From assembly GCA_964388985.1 (NCBI GenBank), contig CAYMCJ010000037.1, positions 1 to 10,947 on the forward strand: DNA of 10,947 nucleotides, in the 5' to 3' direction. How positions within the stretch are numbered: the first letter of the stretch is position 1; every line of letters begins with the position of its first letter. The translations under genes were made by a program, and so were the position numbers. Positions 1-6,139 of this stretch are shown here, piece after piece. The DNA comes from CAYMCJ01 sp964388985 (GTDB lineage Bacteria; Patescibacteriota; Patescibacteriia; Patescibacteriales; CAYMCJ01). The notes under the pieces are model-generated. The model did not search any database. It saw nothing but the letters and a program-made list of their open reading frames with translations, and was not told where the DNA came from.

Positions 1-2
1 GT

Positions 3-1775
3 GATATGGCCATTTCCGCCGGCTCCATAATCCTAGACGGCAACGTCGGCATCGGGACGACAGACCCATCCAGCTGGAATTTCCAAGTCAATGGAACAGC
101 CGGAGGTTCAGGCGCTTGGCAAACATCAGATGCTCGTTGGAAAAATAATGTGGAAACAATAGAAGGAGCATTAGATAAAGTATTAAACCTGCGTGGAGTA
201 ACCTTTGAATACGACCAAGAAAATTATCCAGAATGGAGATTTCCGGATGGACGTCAAATGGGATTTATTGCTCAAGAAGCAGAATTAATTATTCCCGAAG
301 TAATGTCCACGGATAGTAATGGATACAAATTTATCGCTTATCAAAATCTGGCCGCTTTGCTGGTTAATTCTATTCAGGAAATGAATTCCAGAATCAACCT
401 CTCTTCCGCCCCAACCTCAACTCCAGCTATATTTATTAACCAAAGCGGCAACATCGGCCTCGGGACAACAAGTCCCTGGTCTAAATTATCCGTAGACGGC
501 GCCATTACCCAAACCAACCAGAAAGCCTGCACCACCGGCTTAACCACGGACGCTAACGGCACGATTAATGGCTGTGTGGCTTCGGACGTGAATTTAAAAA
601 CCGACATCATTACTTCAACCTATGACGCTCTGCAAATTATTGCTCAAATTTCGCCCGTAAGCTACAGATGGAAGAATTACAGCCTAAGAGACAGTCAAAT
701 CCACTCCGGCTTCATAGCGCAGGATATAGAGGCGGTTTTTCCGACCGCGGTTACGAGCGGCGGGTTTGATGAGTTTGGTGATGCTATGAAAGCGGTTGAC
801 CCTAACGCCATGGCCTCGTTATTAGTCAAAGGCCTGCAAGAAATTGATGTTAAATTACGGGCTTTGGCTGCCGGTTTCTATATCACGGATAGCCAGGGAA
901 GTGTTATTTTTCCCACAAATTATGATATGGGGGTCTTGTTAAATCGTGATACGGCGCTCAGTTTCAATCTTAATGTAAACGGCAACATAAGCGCCGGGCA
1001 GTTCTGTTTGAATGGAGTCTGCCTGGCCGACTGGAGCCAGCTTAGCGCTAATTTTGAAAATAATAATTTAGAGGTAAGCAGTGGTTCGTCTTTTAGCCCC
1101 GAGCAAGTTTTCGCGCTTGATGACCAGGGCTATTTGACCATGGGAAAAATTAAAGCCGAGGAAGTAAAAACCAAACGTTTAGGTATGGTTAAGGGAGCAA
1201 GCCTAAAGGAGAATATGATCGGCGAGGGGGTAATTGAAGCCGGCCTAAGCTCCACCACCATTGTTAATTTAAGCATCGCCACCAGTTCAAAAATATTTTT
1301 ATCTTGGAATGATAATTTAGCCGGCGCGCAGTATTGGATTTGCTGGAAAGAAGCCGGAAAGTGGTTTGATGTTTGCTTGGACAGGGTTTTGGCCAGGTCG
1401 GTAAAATTTGATTATTGGGTGGTTGATGTGTCGGAAGAGGAAGAATCCATAGTGGTTGAAGAAACGTCGGCGGTTGAAAGCGCGTCAACCGAAGAGTTGA
1501 CAGAGGAAACAGCCGAGGAAGAATCCGCGGTGACCGAAGAAACGTCGGCGCCGGTTGAAACTTCAATTGAAGAGTCGACAGAGGAAACAATAGTTGAAGA
1601 AGCAGAAACAACCGAAGAGCCGGCTGAGGAGCCCGAAGTGGTAGTTGAAGAAGCAGAAACAACCGAAGAGCCGGCTGAGGAGCCCGAAGTGGTAGTTGAA
1701 GAAGCAGAAACAGAAGAAGAAATGGCTGAGGAGCCCGGAGTGGTAGTTGAAGAAGAAACAACGGTCGCAGAATAA
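3..1775 (+). CDS. Tail-fibre-like surface protein with two peptidase S74 chaperone domains, 5' truncated
   Basis: The reading frame is open to the window edge, so the N-terminus is probably missing; the first visible Met is at 6 (numbering from there, 589 residues). Two peptidase S74 (intramolecular chaperone of endosialidase) domains are visible: about 41-128, opening SDARWK and carrying GFIAQE at 86-91, and about 193-287, opening SDVNLK and carrying GFIAQD at 235-240. Known S74 domains trimerise fibres and then cleave themselves just before the Ser of a Ser-Lys dyad; both copies keep Ser and Lys at the right spacing (S41/K46, S193/K198). Each is preceded by a GIGTT/GLGTT beta repeat typical of fibre stalks. 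Residues 288-476 form a further domain with GQFCLNGVC and a paired-Cys segment (WICW...DVC). Residues 477-589 are a Glu/Val/Thr tail with 17-residue repeats. No transmembrane anchor is visible. In Patescibacteria such proteins are probably surface appendages or adhesins; that role is inference. Confidence 0.85.
   Translation, partial: DMAISAGSIILDGNVGIGTTDPSSWNFQVNGTAGGSGAWQTSDARWKNNVETIEGALDKVLNLRGVTFEYDQENYPEWRFPDGRQMGFIAQEAELIIPEVMSTDSNGYKFIAYQNLAALLVNSIQEMNSRINLSSAPTSTPAIFINQSGNIGLGTTSPWSKLSVDGAITQTNQKACTTGLTTDANGTINGCVASDVNLKTDIITSTYDALQIIAQISPVSYRWKNYSLRDSQIHSGFIAQDIEAVFPTAVTSGGFDEFGDAMKAVDPNAMASLLVKGLQEIDVKLRALAAGFYITDSQGSVIFPTNYDMGVLLNRDTALSFNLNVNGNISAGQFCLNGVCLADWSQLSANFENNNLEVSSGSSFSPEQVFALDDQGYLTMGKIKAEEVKTKRLGMVKGASLKENMIGEGVIEAGLSSTTIVNLSIATSSKIFLSWNDNLAGAQYWICWKEAGKWFDVCLDRVLARSVKFDYWVVDVSEEEESIVVEETSAVESASTEELTEETAEEESAVTEETSAPVETSIEESTEETIVEEAETTEEPAEEPEVVVEEAETTEEPAEEPEVVVEEAETEEEMAEEPGVVVEEETTVAE
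1591..1743 (+). repeat. 51-bp tandem repeat, three copies, in the S74 protein tail
   Basis: Three units of 51 bp start at 1591, 1642 and 1693. The first two are identical over all 51 bases; the third has substitutions; a fourth partial copy starts at 1744. Each encodes 17 residues with the core EEAETTEEPAEEP, so the period keeps the frame and copy number can change without breaking the protein. Confidence 0.9.
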
Positions 1776-1871
1776 AATTTATTAATAAAAAATCGTTCCG
1801 GAAAGATGATACAAAATTTAAAACCTCTCTGGCGAGAAATCTCGGATAGCAGAGTCGCAATTTATGGTTAG

Positions 1872-1888
1872 TTGATAAAGTATATCAA
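1872..1888. promoter_or_regulatory. Perfect inverted repeat TTGATA-N5-TATCAA, candidate operator
   Basis: A 17-bp palindrome with 6-bp arms (1872-1877 and 1883-1888) lies about 90 bp upstream of the WGEN-repeat surface gene. A -10-like TATAAA follows at 1891-1896, but no -35 of normal quality sits at 16-18 bp from it. Size and symmetry fit a dimeric repressor site. This is sequence shape only; chance occurrence in AT-rich DNA is possible. Confidence 0.25.
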
Positions 1889-1975
1889 ATTATAAAATTT
1901 TGTTAAGAGTCAGGCATTAAAATATGCCAAAGCGGAAGAAAAAAGCGGTAAGCAAAAAACTTGTCCCAAATAATT

Positions 1976-4144
1976 ATGAGGTTAAAGATAAACAATTTAT
2001 ATTTAGCAGTATTATTATATGCCTTGGCGGTTATTTTTTTATTGCCTAATTTTGCCTCTGCCGGCGTTGCCAGCGGCTTAATAGATAGCATTTTTAAATA
2101 CGCCTGGGGCGAAAATATCGGTTGGATAAATTTTGGCGCGGGCACCGGCAACGTACGCGTAACCGATAGCGGTTTAAGCGGTTACGCTTGGAGTGATAAT
2201 TACGGCTGGATTAATTTAAATCCGCCGACCGCCGGCGTTACCAATGACGGCTACGGCGACTTAGCCGGATATGCCTGGGGCGAAAATTTAGGCTGGGTTG
2301 ATTTTAATGATGTAGCGATTAATTCTTCCGGTGAATTTATTGGTTACGCGGTTATTGAAAATAATAGCAGCCGGGTCAATTTTAATTGCTCTAATACGGC
2401 TGCTTGCGCGGCTTCGGATTTTAAAGTAATAACTGATTGGCGGCCGCGCGATATTAGGCCGGCTTGCAATAACAGTTTGGACGATGACGGCGACGGCCGA
2501 ATAGATTTTCCCTCGGACCCCGGCTGTTTGGATTTAACAGATGATAATGAAGTTGATTCTGGTTCAGTAATCATCGTTCGACCAGCTGGTCGGTCGTCCC
2601 CGGCTCCGGCGCAAATTTCAGCCCCGGGGATAACGCCCTTGGCCGAAAAAATAGAACCTGAAGCCGAAGCGCCCAAACCACCGGCCGAAGTAAAAAAACA
2701 GCCAGCGGCTAATCTCCCGTCCGCGCAATCACTTGAGCCCAAATCAGTAGTTAAAGAAATTTCGCCTTTAGAGCAGGTTTTAAGCAAATTAAAACAAATA
2801 TTTGGACCAATATTAAATAAATTGGCGCGTTTAAAGCCGATTACGCCGTTGGAAATTCCTTTGGAAAAAATAGTGCCTCGCCTAGCGCCCTTGGCTTTGC
2901 GCGGCCAGTGGCAAATTATGCCGGTTGAGCCGATTGATAGATTCGTTTTAGCGCCTTTGCCGGCCGAGCTTTTAAAGTTAGCAAAAAAATTTCCTTCGCT
3001 TAATAAAATTTTTGAGCAAATTAGCATTTCTAAAATTACCGACATCAGCCGTTTAAATAACGTGGCTTTAACTTTGCCTGGTTTAACTCAAGCGGTTAAT
3101 ATGCCCGATTCCGGATTAACCGCGGGTAAATTTACGATATTGGACGGCTTGCCTTTAGCCAGTTTAACCGCTGAAATAAAACAAAATTTGCCTTCGGAGA
3201 TAGTTTTTGCCAAATCCGGCGGAGAAATAATTGATTACAATATTGATTTAACTATTAACGAGCAAGGGCGGCCTCAGCAAAAAATTACGGCTTTAGCTAA
3301 TCAATCTTTAAAGCTGGTAGTTAAGCCGGACGGCCAAGTTAATGGAATTAAAGGCTATTTGGTTTTTAAATCAGCTGACAGCCAATCAACTTCGCGATTA
3401 AATGCAGAAGGGTTTAATTGGCTAATTAAACCCGCCTTGGCTGAAACCCCAGGCATTGAATCAGCCTCGGAACAGCGATCCATAGCCGGCAGATTGCAGG
3501 ATTTTTTGTCTTCTTTAATATTCGCCAGACCCAGCCTGGCTTTTCCTCAGGAAGTTCCAGTGCCGGTTGAAGAAAAATTGGTTTTAGAAGAATTTGATTA
3601 TACGGACGGCGACGGCGACGGCCTTTGGACCGCGGAAATTAAAACACCGGCCGTGGCCGGACAATATGAAGTTATCACAGTTTTGTATTATGATGACCCG
3701 GAAATGGGCGCTAGAGCCATAAAACTCACTACGGTTGTTGACCCGGAAGGTTATATTTATGAAAATTATAAAGACAAAGAGCTGCGCGTTTCCGGAGCGA
3801 TTGTTTATCTTTATTGGCTTAATCCGGAGAGCAAACAATATCAAATTTGGCCGTCAGAGAATTATAATCAAGGGAATCCCCGGATTACGGATATTAGCGG
3901 CAAGTATTCATTTTTAGTGCCGTCGGGTTTTTATTATTTAAAAATTGAAGCTCCCGGCTATTTAGTTTACGAAGGCAAGCCGTTCCAAGTTAAAGCTGGC
4001 GGCGGCGTTCATACCGATATAGAATTAAAAACTAAATACGGCTGGCTTAATAGTTTTGACTGGAAAACAATATTATTGATTTTGGTAGCTATGTTTTTAA
4101 TCTATAATTTTTACAAAGATAAATTTAGAGCGAGAAAAAATTAA
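1976..4144 (+). CDS. Secreted, membrane-anchored surface protein with WGEN repeats
   Basis: The ATG at 1976 (722 residues) is preferred over the in-frame TTG at 1961 because it puts MRLK directly before a hydrophobic signal-peptide core ending in ASA (cleavage after about residue 29). Four aromatic repeats of about 28 residues follow at 42-53, 70-81, 99-110 and 124-136; the first three read YAW(G/S)xNxGW(I/V)(N/D), the fourth is degenerate. Residues 164-194 form a Cys-flanked acidic motif (C164, DDDGDGRID, C184) like calcium-binding thrombospondin type 3 repeats. A Pro/Ala/Glu linker (about 200-255) leads to a mixed middle region, a second DGDGDG (about 544-549) and an Ig- or carboxypeptidase-regulatory-like beta domain (about 550-685). 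A membrane helix at about 698-712 and basic KDKFRARKN end the protein, so the body should lie outside the membrane. I recall related proteins in Parcubacteria, without known function. Adhesin or envelope structural protein is inference. Confidence 0.85.
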   Translation: MRLKINNLYLAVLLYALAVIFLLPNFASAGVASGLIDSIFKYAWGENIGWINFGAGTGNVRVTDSGLSGYAWSDNYGWINLNPPTAGVTNDGYGDLAGYAWGENLGWVDFNDVAINSSGEFIGYAVIENNSSRVNFNCSNTAACAASDFKVITDWRPRDIRPACNNSLDDDGDGRIDFPSDPGCLDLTDDNEVDSGSVIIVRPAGRSSPAPAQISAPGITPLAEKIEPEAEAPKPPAEVKKQPAANLPSAQSLEPKSVVKEISPLEQVLSKLKQIFGPILNKLARLKPITPLEIPLEKIVPRLAPLALRGQWQIMPVEPIDRFVLAPLPAELLKLAKKFPSLNKIFEQISISKITDISRLNNVALTLPGLTQAVNMPDSGLTAGKFTILDGLPLASLTAEIKQNLPSEIVFAKSGGEIIDYNIDLTINEQGRPQQKITALANQSLKLVVKPDGQVNGIKGYLVFKSADSQSTSRLNAEGFNWLIKPALAETPGIESASEQRSIAGRLQDFLSSLIFARPSLAFPQEVPVPVEEKLVLEEFDYTDGDGDGLWTAEIKTPAVAGQYEVITVLYYDDPEMGARAIKLTTVVDPEGYIYENYKDKELRVSGAIVYLYWLNPESKQYQIWPSENYNQGNPRITDISGKYSFLVPSGFYYLKIEAPGYLVYEGKPFQVKAGGGVHTDIELKTKYGWLNSFDWKTILLILVAMFLIYNFYKDKFRARKN

Positions 4145-4174
4145 ATTTAAAATTTAAATATAATTAAAAATAAT

Positions 4175-4537
4175 ATGTCTAAAGCAAAACTATTAGTTAT
4201 TTTGTTAGTGTTAATTCTTTTGGCCGGCGATGCTTTTTTGGGCGTAAAATATTTTACCGCCCGAACCGAGCTCGGCCGGGTTAAAGCGCTCCTGTCGGTT
4301 AAAACAACCAATAATAAAGTTATAGAGTTCACCAAGCTTTTTGTCGACGAAGTGCTAAAAGCGCAAACTGAAGTTGATTTTGAAACCAGGCTGGAACTTG
4401 AAAACGCGGTTAGAAATTTAAAAGATGAGGCAATTTTAGCTCAATGGCAGAAATTTACCGAAAGTAAAACCGAAGCTGAAGCTCAGGTTGAAGTTAAAAA
4501 TTTGTTAGATATATTGGTGAACAAAATTAGTCTTTAA
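4175..4537 (+). CDS. Small single-pass membrane protein, unknown function
   Basis: 120 residues. A short basic N-terminus (MSKAK) precedes one hydrophobic helix (about 5-26), then a charged, helical domain (about 27-120) with heptad-like Leu/Val spacing and many Glu/Lys residues. The orientation rule (Lys inside) puts the C-terminal domain outside the membrane. It starts 30 bp after the stop of the WGEN-repeat surface gene with no terminator between, so co-transcription is likely and a role as partner or envelope scaffold of that protein is plausible. There is no Shine-Dalgarno sequence; the spacer is almost pure A/T. I recognise no family. It could be an uncleaved signal-anchor protein; no cysteine or lipobox is present. 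Confidence 0.75.
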   Translation: MSKAKLLVILLVLILLAGDAFLGVKYFTARTELGRVKALLSVKTTNNKVIEFTKLFVDEVLKAQTEVDFETRLELENAVRNLKDEAILAQWQKFTESKTEAEAQVEVKNLLDILVNKISL

Positions 4538-4548
4538 TTTAGGGCGGC

Positions 4549-4577
4549 TTTACAAAATTGATGTTTTTAGTTAAAAT
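4549..4577 (+). promoter_or_regulatory. Candidate promoter of the superoxide reductase gene
   Basis: TTTACA (4549-4554) and TAAAAT (4572-4577) are each 5/6 matches to sigma70 consensus, separated by exactly 17 bp. Transcription would begin near 4584, leaving a 5' untranslated region of about 114 nt that includes the GC-rich hairpin at 4613-4625. Confidence 0.4.
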
Positions 4578-4612
4578 TAAGTATGATTTAAAATTTACCC
4601 CGTTAAATCCCG

Positions 4613-4625
4613 GCGGGCACCCCGC
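4613..4625. other. GC-rich hairpin in the superoxide reductase leader
   Basis: GCGGG (4613-4617) pairs with CCCGC (4621-4625) around a 3-nt loop. The surrounding 4597-4625 stretch is unusually GC-rich for this intergenic DNA and contains ACCCCG twice (4597-4602, 4619-4624). There is no T-run after it, so it is not an intrinsic terminator. It may be a remnant of a dispersed palindromic repeat or a 5' UTR structure. Confidence 0.35.
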
Positions 4626-4697
4626 AAGCTTACTTTCAGGTCAAAAAATAGCTTTAATTACAAATTTTAAATAAGGCGTTTAAATTAATATTGGTAT

Positions 4698-5105
4698 ATG
4701 ACTGCCAAAAATCAAATTTATAAGTGCGAAATTTGCGGAAATATAGTTGAGGTTTTGCATAACGGCCAGGGCGAGCTCATTTGTTGCGGCGTGCCTATGA
4801 AGCTGATTGAAGAAAAAACCAGAGACGAAGGAAAAGAAAAGCATGTTCCGGTTTTTGCCAAATTGCCGGAAAACATGTGCCGGGGCGGAGATGGATTAAA
4901 AGTTAAAATCGGTAAGATTGAGCATCCCATGGAAATTGACCATCATATTGAATGGATAGAAATAAAAACGGTTGATAATAAAATCGGCAAGAAGTTTTTA
5001 AAGCCGGGAGACAAGGCGGAAGCTGAATTTCATGTTCGGGCTGGTATAATAGAGGTCCGCGCTTACTGCAATATACATGGGTTATGGAAGAGTAAAGTTT
5101 CTTAA
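4698..5105 (+). CDS. dfx: Desulfoferrodoxin, two-iron superoxide reductase
   Basis: Reduces superoxide to hydrogen peroxide (EC 1.15.1.2) without making O2, usually fed with electrons by rubredoxin; a cytosolic oxygen defence of anaerobes. At 135 residues it is close to the family length. The N-terminal desulforedoxin domain keeps all four ligands of the FeS4 centre I: C10, C13, C29 and C30. The catalytic domain keeps the whole Fe(His)4Cys centre II: H49 in EKHVP, H76 in HPM, H82 in DHHIEW, and C124/H127 in YCNIHG; E47 and K48, which help catalysis in characterised enzymes, are also present. It is preceded by its own candidate promoter and followed directly by the ribosomal stalk operon promoter with no terminator visible. 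No rubredoxin is in the window, so the electron donor is unknown. No Shine-Dalgarno precedes the ATG. The identification is secure. Confidence 0.96.
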   Translation: MTAKNQIYKCEICGNIVEVLHNGQGELICCGVPMKLIEEKTRDEGKEKHVPVFAKLPENMCRGGDGLKVKIGKIEHPMEIDHHIEWIEIKTVDNKIGKKFLKPGDKAEAEFHVRAGIIEVRAYCNIHGLWKSKVS

Positions 5106-5131
5106 GAGACGTTTGATAGTTAAAGCCATAT

Positions 5132-5159
5132 TTGACATATTGTCAGATTATGCTATTAT
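5132..5159 (+). promoter_or_regulatory. Strong sigma70-type promoter of the rplJL operon
   Basis: TTGACA (5132-5137, perfect) is followed after 16 bp by TATTAT (5154-5159, 5/6) with an extended -10 TGC just upstream (5151-5153). Initiation is expected near 5166, just ahead of the L10 leader. A 13-bp palindrome, TGACA-TAT-TGTCA (5133-5145), overlaps the -35. Confidence 0.75.
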
Positions 5160-5174
5160 TTAAGTTAATTAAAT

Positions 5175-5290
5175 AAAGTCGCAGACAGCAGGTACTCTGG
5201 CCTAGCGAGAGTTTAATTTCCTGCCTAGACAAAATATCTAATTTTAGGTAATTTTCTAAATTTGTTTGCGGCTTTTGGCCGCATTTTTTA
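5175..5290 (+). ncRNA. Ribosomal protein L10 leader RNA with attenuator
   Basis: Upstream of rplJ the sequence has the L10 leader pattern: ACAGCAGG, a small hairpin, then TTAATTTCCTGCC. GCAGG (5188-5192) pairs with CCTGC (5220-5224); inside, ACTCT (5194-5198) pairs with AGAGT (5208-5212); outside, GTC (5178-5180) can pair with GAC (5228-5230) across an internal loop. In known leaders this fold binds the L10-(L12)4 complex. Two alternative states follow: 5175-5188 is complementary to 5262-5275 over 14 consecutive pairs (three G-U), and 5267-5272 is also the 5' arm of the terminator at 5267-5283. The expected logic, as described for Firmicutes, is that bound L10 complex blocks the antiterminator and stops transcription. 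Pairings are read from the sequence; the mechanism is inference. Confidence 0.82.
5267..5289 (+). terminator. Intrinsic terminator of the L10 leader attenuator
   Basis: TGCGGC (5267-5272) pairs with GCCGCA (5278-5283) around a 5-nt loop, followed by six T (5284-5289). It lies about 100 nt after the expected start of transcription and upstream of rplJ, so it acts as a regulated terminator rather than a gene end. Confidence 0.8.
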
Positions 5291-5475
5291 GTTGTTTTTC
5301 ACTAGCGTGAAAAAGCCCTGCTACAAATAGGGCACATGCGAATTTAGTTGTTTTTNNNNNNNNNNNNNNNNNNNNNNNNNNNNNNNNNNNNNNNNNNNNN
5401 NNNNNNNNNNNNNNNNNNNNNNNNNNNNNNNNNNNNNNNNNNNNNNNNNNNNNNNTTTTTCACTAGCGTAAAAAG
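5287..5475. repeat. 56-bp direct repeat with hairpin, interrupted by the gap
   Basis: TTTAGTTGTTTTT occurs at 5287-5299 and at 5343-5355, a 56-bp period. The first copy continues as TTTTTCAC-TAGC-GTGAAAAA, a perfect 8-bp-arm hairpin (5295-5314), followed by a second small hairpin GCCCT/AGGGC (5315-5319, 5329-5333). The second copy runs into the N block, and the sequence after it (5456-5475) resumes with TTTTTCACTAGCGTAAAAAG, the continuation of the same unit. At least two copies therefore exist, and the gap sits inside the repeat. Confidence 0.7.
5356..5455. other. Assembly gap, 100 N
   Basis: Exactly 100 undetermined bases, the usual placeholder for a gap of unknown size. It lies between the attenuator and rplJ in noncoding sequence and is flanked by two parts of the same short repeat. 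Confidence 0.97.
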
Positions 5476-5503
5476 TAACTAAATAATATATAATTTTATT
5501 AAT

Positions 5504-6064
5504 ATGGCTAAATCCAAAGAACAAAAAAAGGAAATAATAAAGGGGCTGTCTGATAAAATCAGCCGTTCAAAATCCATTGTTTTTATAAATTTTAACGGAC
5601 TTGAAGTTAAAGAAAATGAAGATTTAAGAGAAAAATTAAAAGAGAGTCAGGGCGAATATTATGTAGCTAAAAAGACATTATTGGACAGGGTGCTAAAAGA
5701 TAATAAAATTACTGATTTCAATATTAAAGAACACAAAGGTCAGGTGGCGGCTATTTTCGGCTATGAAGACGAGGCGGCGCCGGCTAAAGTTGTTGATAAT
5801 TTTAAAAAAGAGCACTTGACGAAAGAAGGAGAGGAAAAATTATACTTTATCAGCGGAATTTTGGATTTGCATTCTGAGACCGGCCGTAAATTTATTTCCA
5901 GGGAAGAGGTGGCGTTTTTGGCCAAACTGCCGACTAAACTTGAATTATACGCGAAAATTGCCGGTTCCCTTAACGCGCCGGTTAGCGGATTCGTAAACGT
6001 TTTAGCCGGCAATTTAAGAAATTTAGTATATGTATTGAGCGCGGTTAAAGACAAAAAAGTTTAA
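5504..6064 (+). CDS. rplJ: 50S ribosomal protein L10 (uL10)
   Basis: uL10 anchors the L7/L12 dimers to the GTPase-associated centre of the large subunit, where they recruit translation factors. The 186 residues match throughout: MAKSKEQKKEIIKGLSDK with SIVFINFNGL (rRNA-binding N-domain), then YYVAKKTLLDRVL at about 47-59, and an LPTKLELYAKIAGSLNAPVSGFVNVLAGNLRNLVYVLSAV block (about 141-180) that includes the start of the C-terminal helix carrying L7/L12. Slightly longer than the usual 165-175 residues. It is first in a two-gene operon with rplL and is preceded by an L10 leader attenuator, so expression should be autoregulated. The upstream assembly gap does not touch the coding region. No Shine-Dalgarno is visible; the bases before ATG are nearly all A/T. 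Confidence 0.97.
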   Translation: MAKSKEQKKEIIKGLSDKISRSKSIVFINFNGLEVKENEDLREKLKESQGEYYVAKKTLLDRVLKDNKITDFNIKEHKGQVAAIFGYEDEAAPAKVVDNFKKEHLTKEGEEKLYFISGILDLHSETGRKFISREEVAFLAKLPTKLELYAKIAGSLNAPVSGFVNVLAGNLRNLVYVLSAVKDKKV

Positions 6065-6082
6065 ATAATTTAAATAATTTAT

Positions 6083-6106
6083 TAAATTGCTAAATTGTTA
6101 AATTGT
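6083..6106. repeat. Three tandem 8-mers in the rplJ-rplL spacer
   Basis: TAAATTGC, TAAATTGT and TAAATTGT run head to tail in the 75-bp spacer; just before, TAAATAATT is tandemly duplicated (6062-6070, 6071-6079) and overlaps the rplJ stop. These look like slippage products in AT-rich DNA; no function is apparent. Confidence 0.5.
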
Positions 6107-6139
6107 TTTTCAATATAATAATCAAGCAAATAAAAAAAT

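Noticed and set aside
1264..1860. 198-codon open frame on the - strand under the S74 protein tail
   Set aside because: It arises from the antisense of Glu codons (GAA/GAG give TTC/CTC) and the 51-bp repeats; the product is Leu/Pro low-complexity and the + frame has recognisable domains.
1924..2049. 41-codon frame (starting MPKRKKKAVSKKL) overlapping the signal peptide of the surface gene in another frame
   Set aside because: No ribosome binding site, short, and overlaps a well supported gene; the basic-then-hydrophobic pattern is probably a by-product of A-rich then T-rich sequence.
2344..3045. 233-codon open frame on the - strand inside the WGEN-repeat gene
   Set aside because: The + strand frame has signal peptide, repeats and anchor; the antisense product has no recognisable features.
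6114..6119. Perfect TATAAT just upstream of rplL, a possible internal promoter to raise L7/L12 over L10
   Set aside because: No -35 at 15-19 bp (nearest are 13 and 21 bp away), and the site lies in A/T repeats where it is expected by chance.
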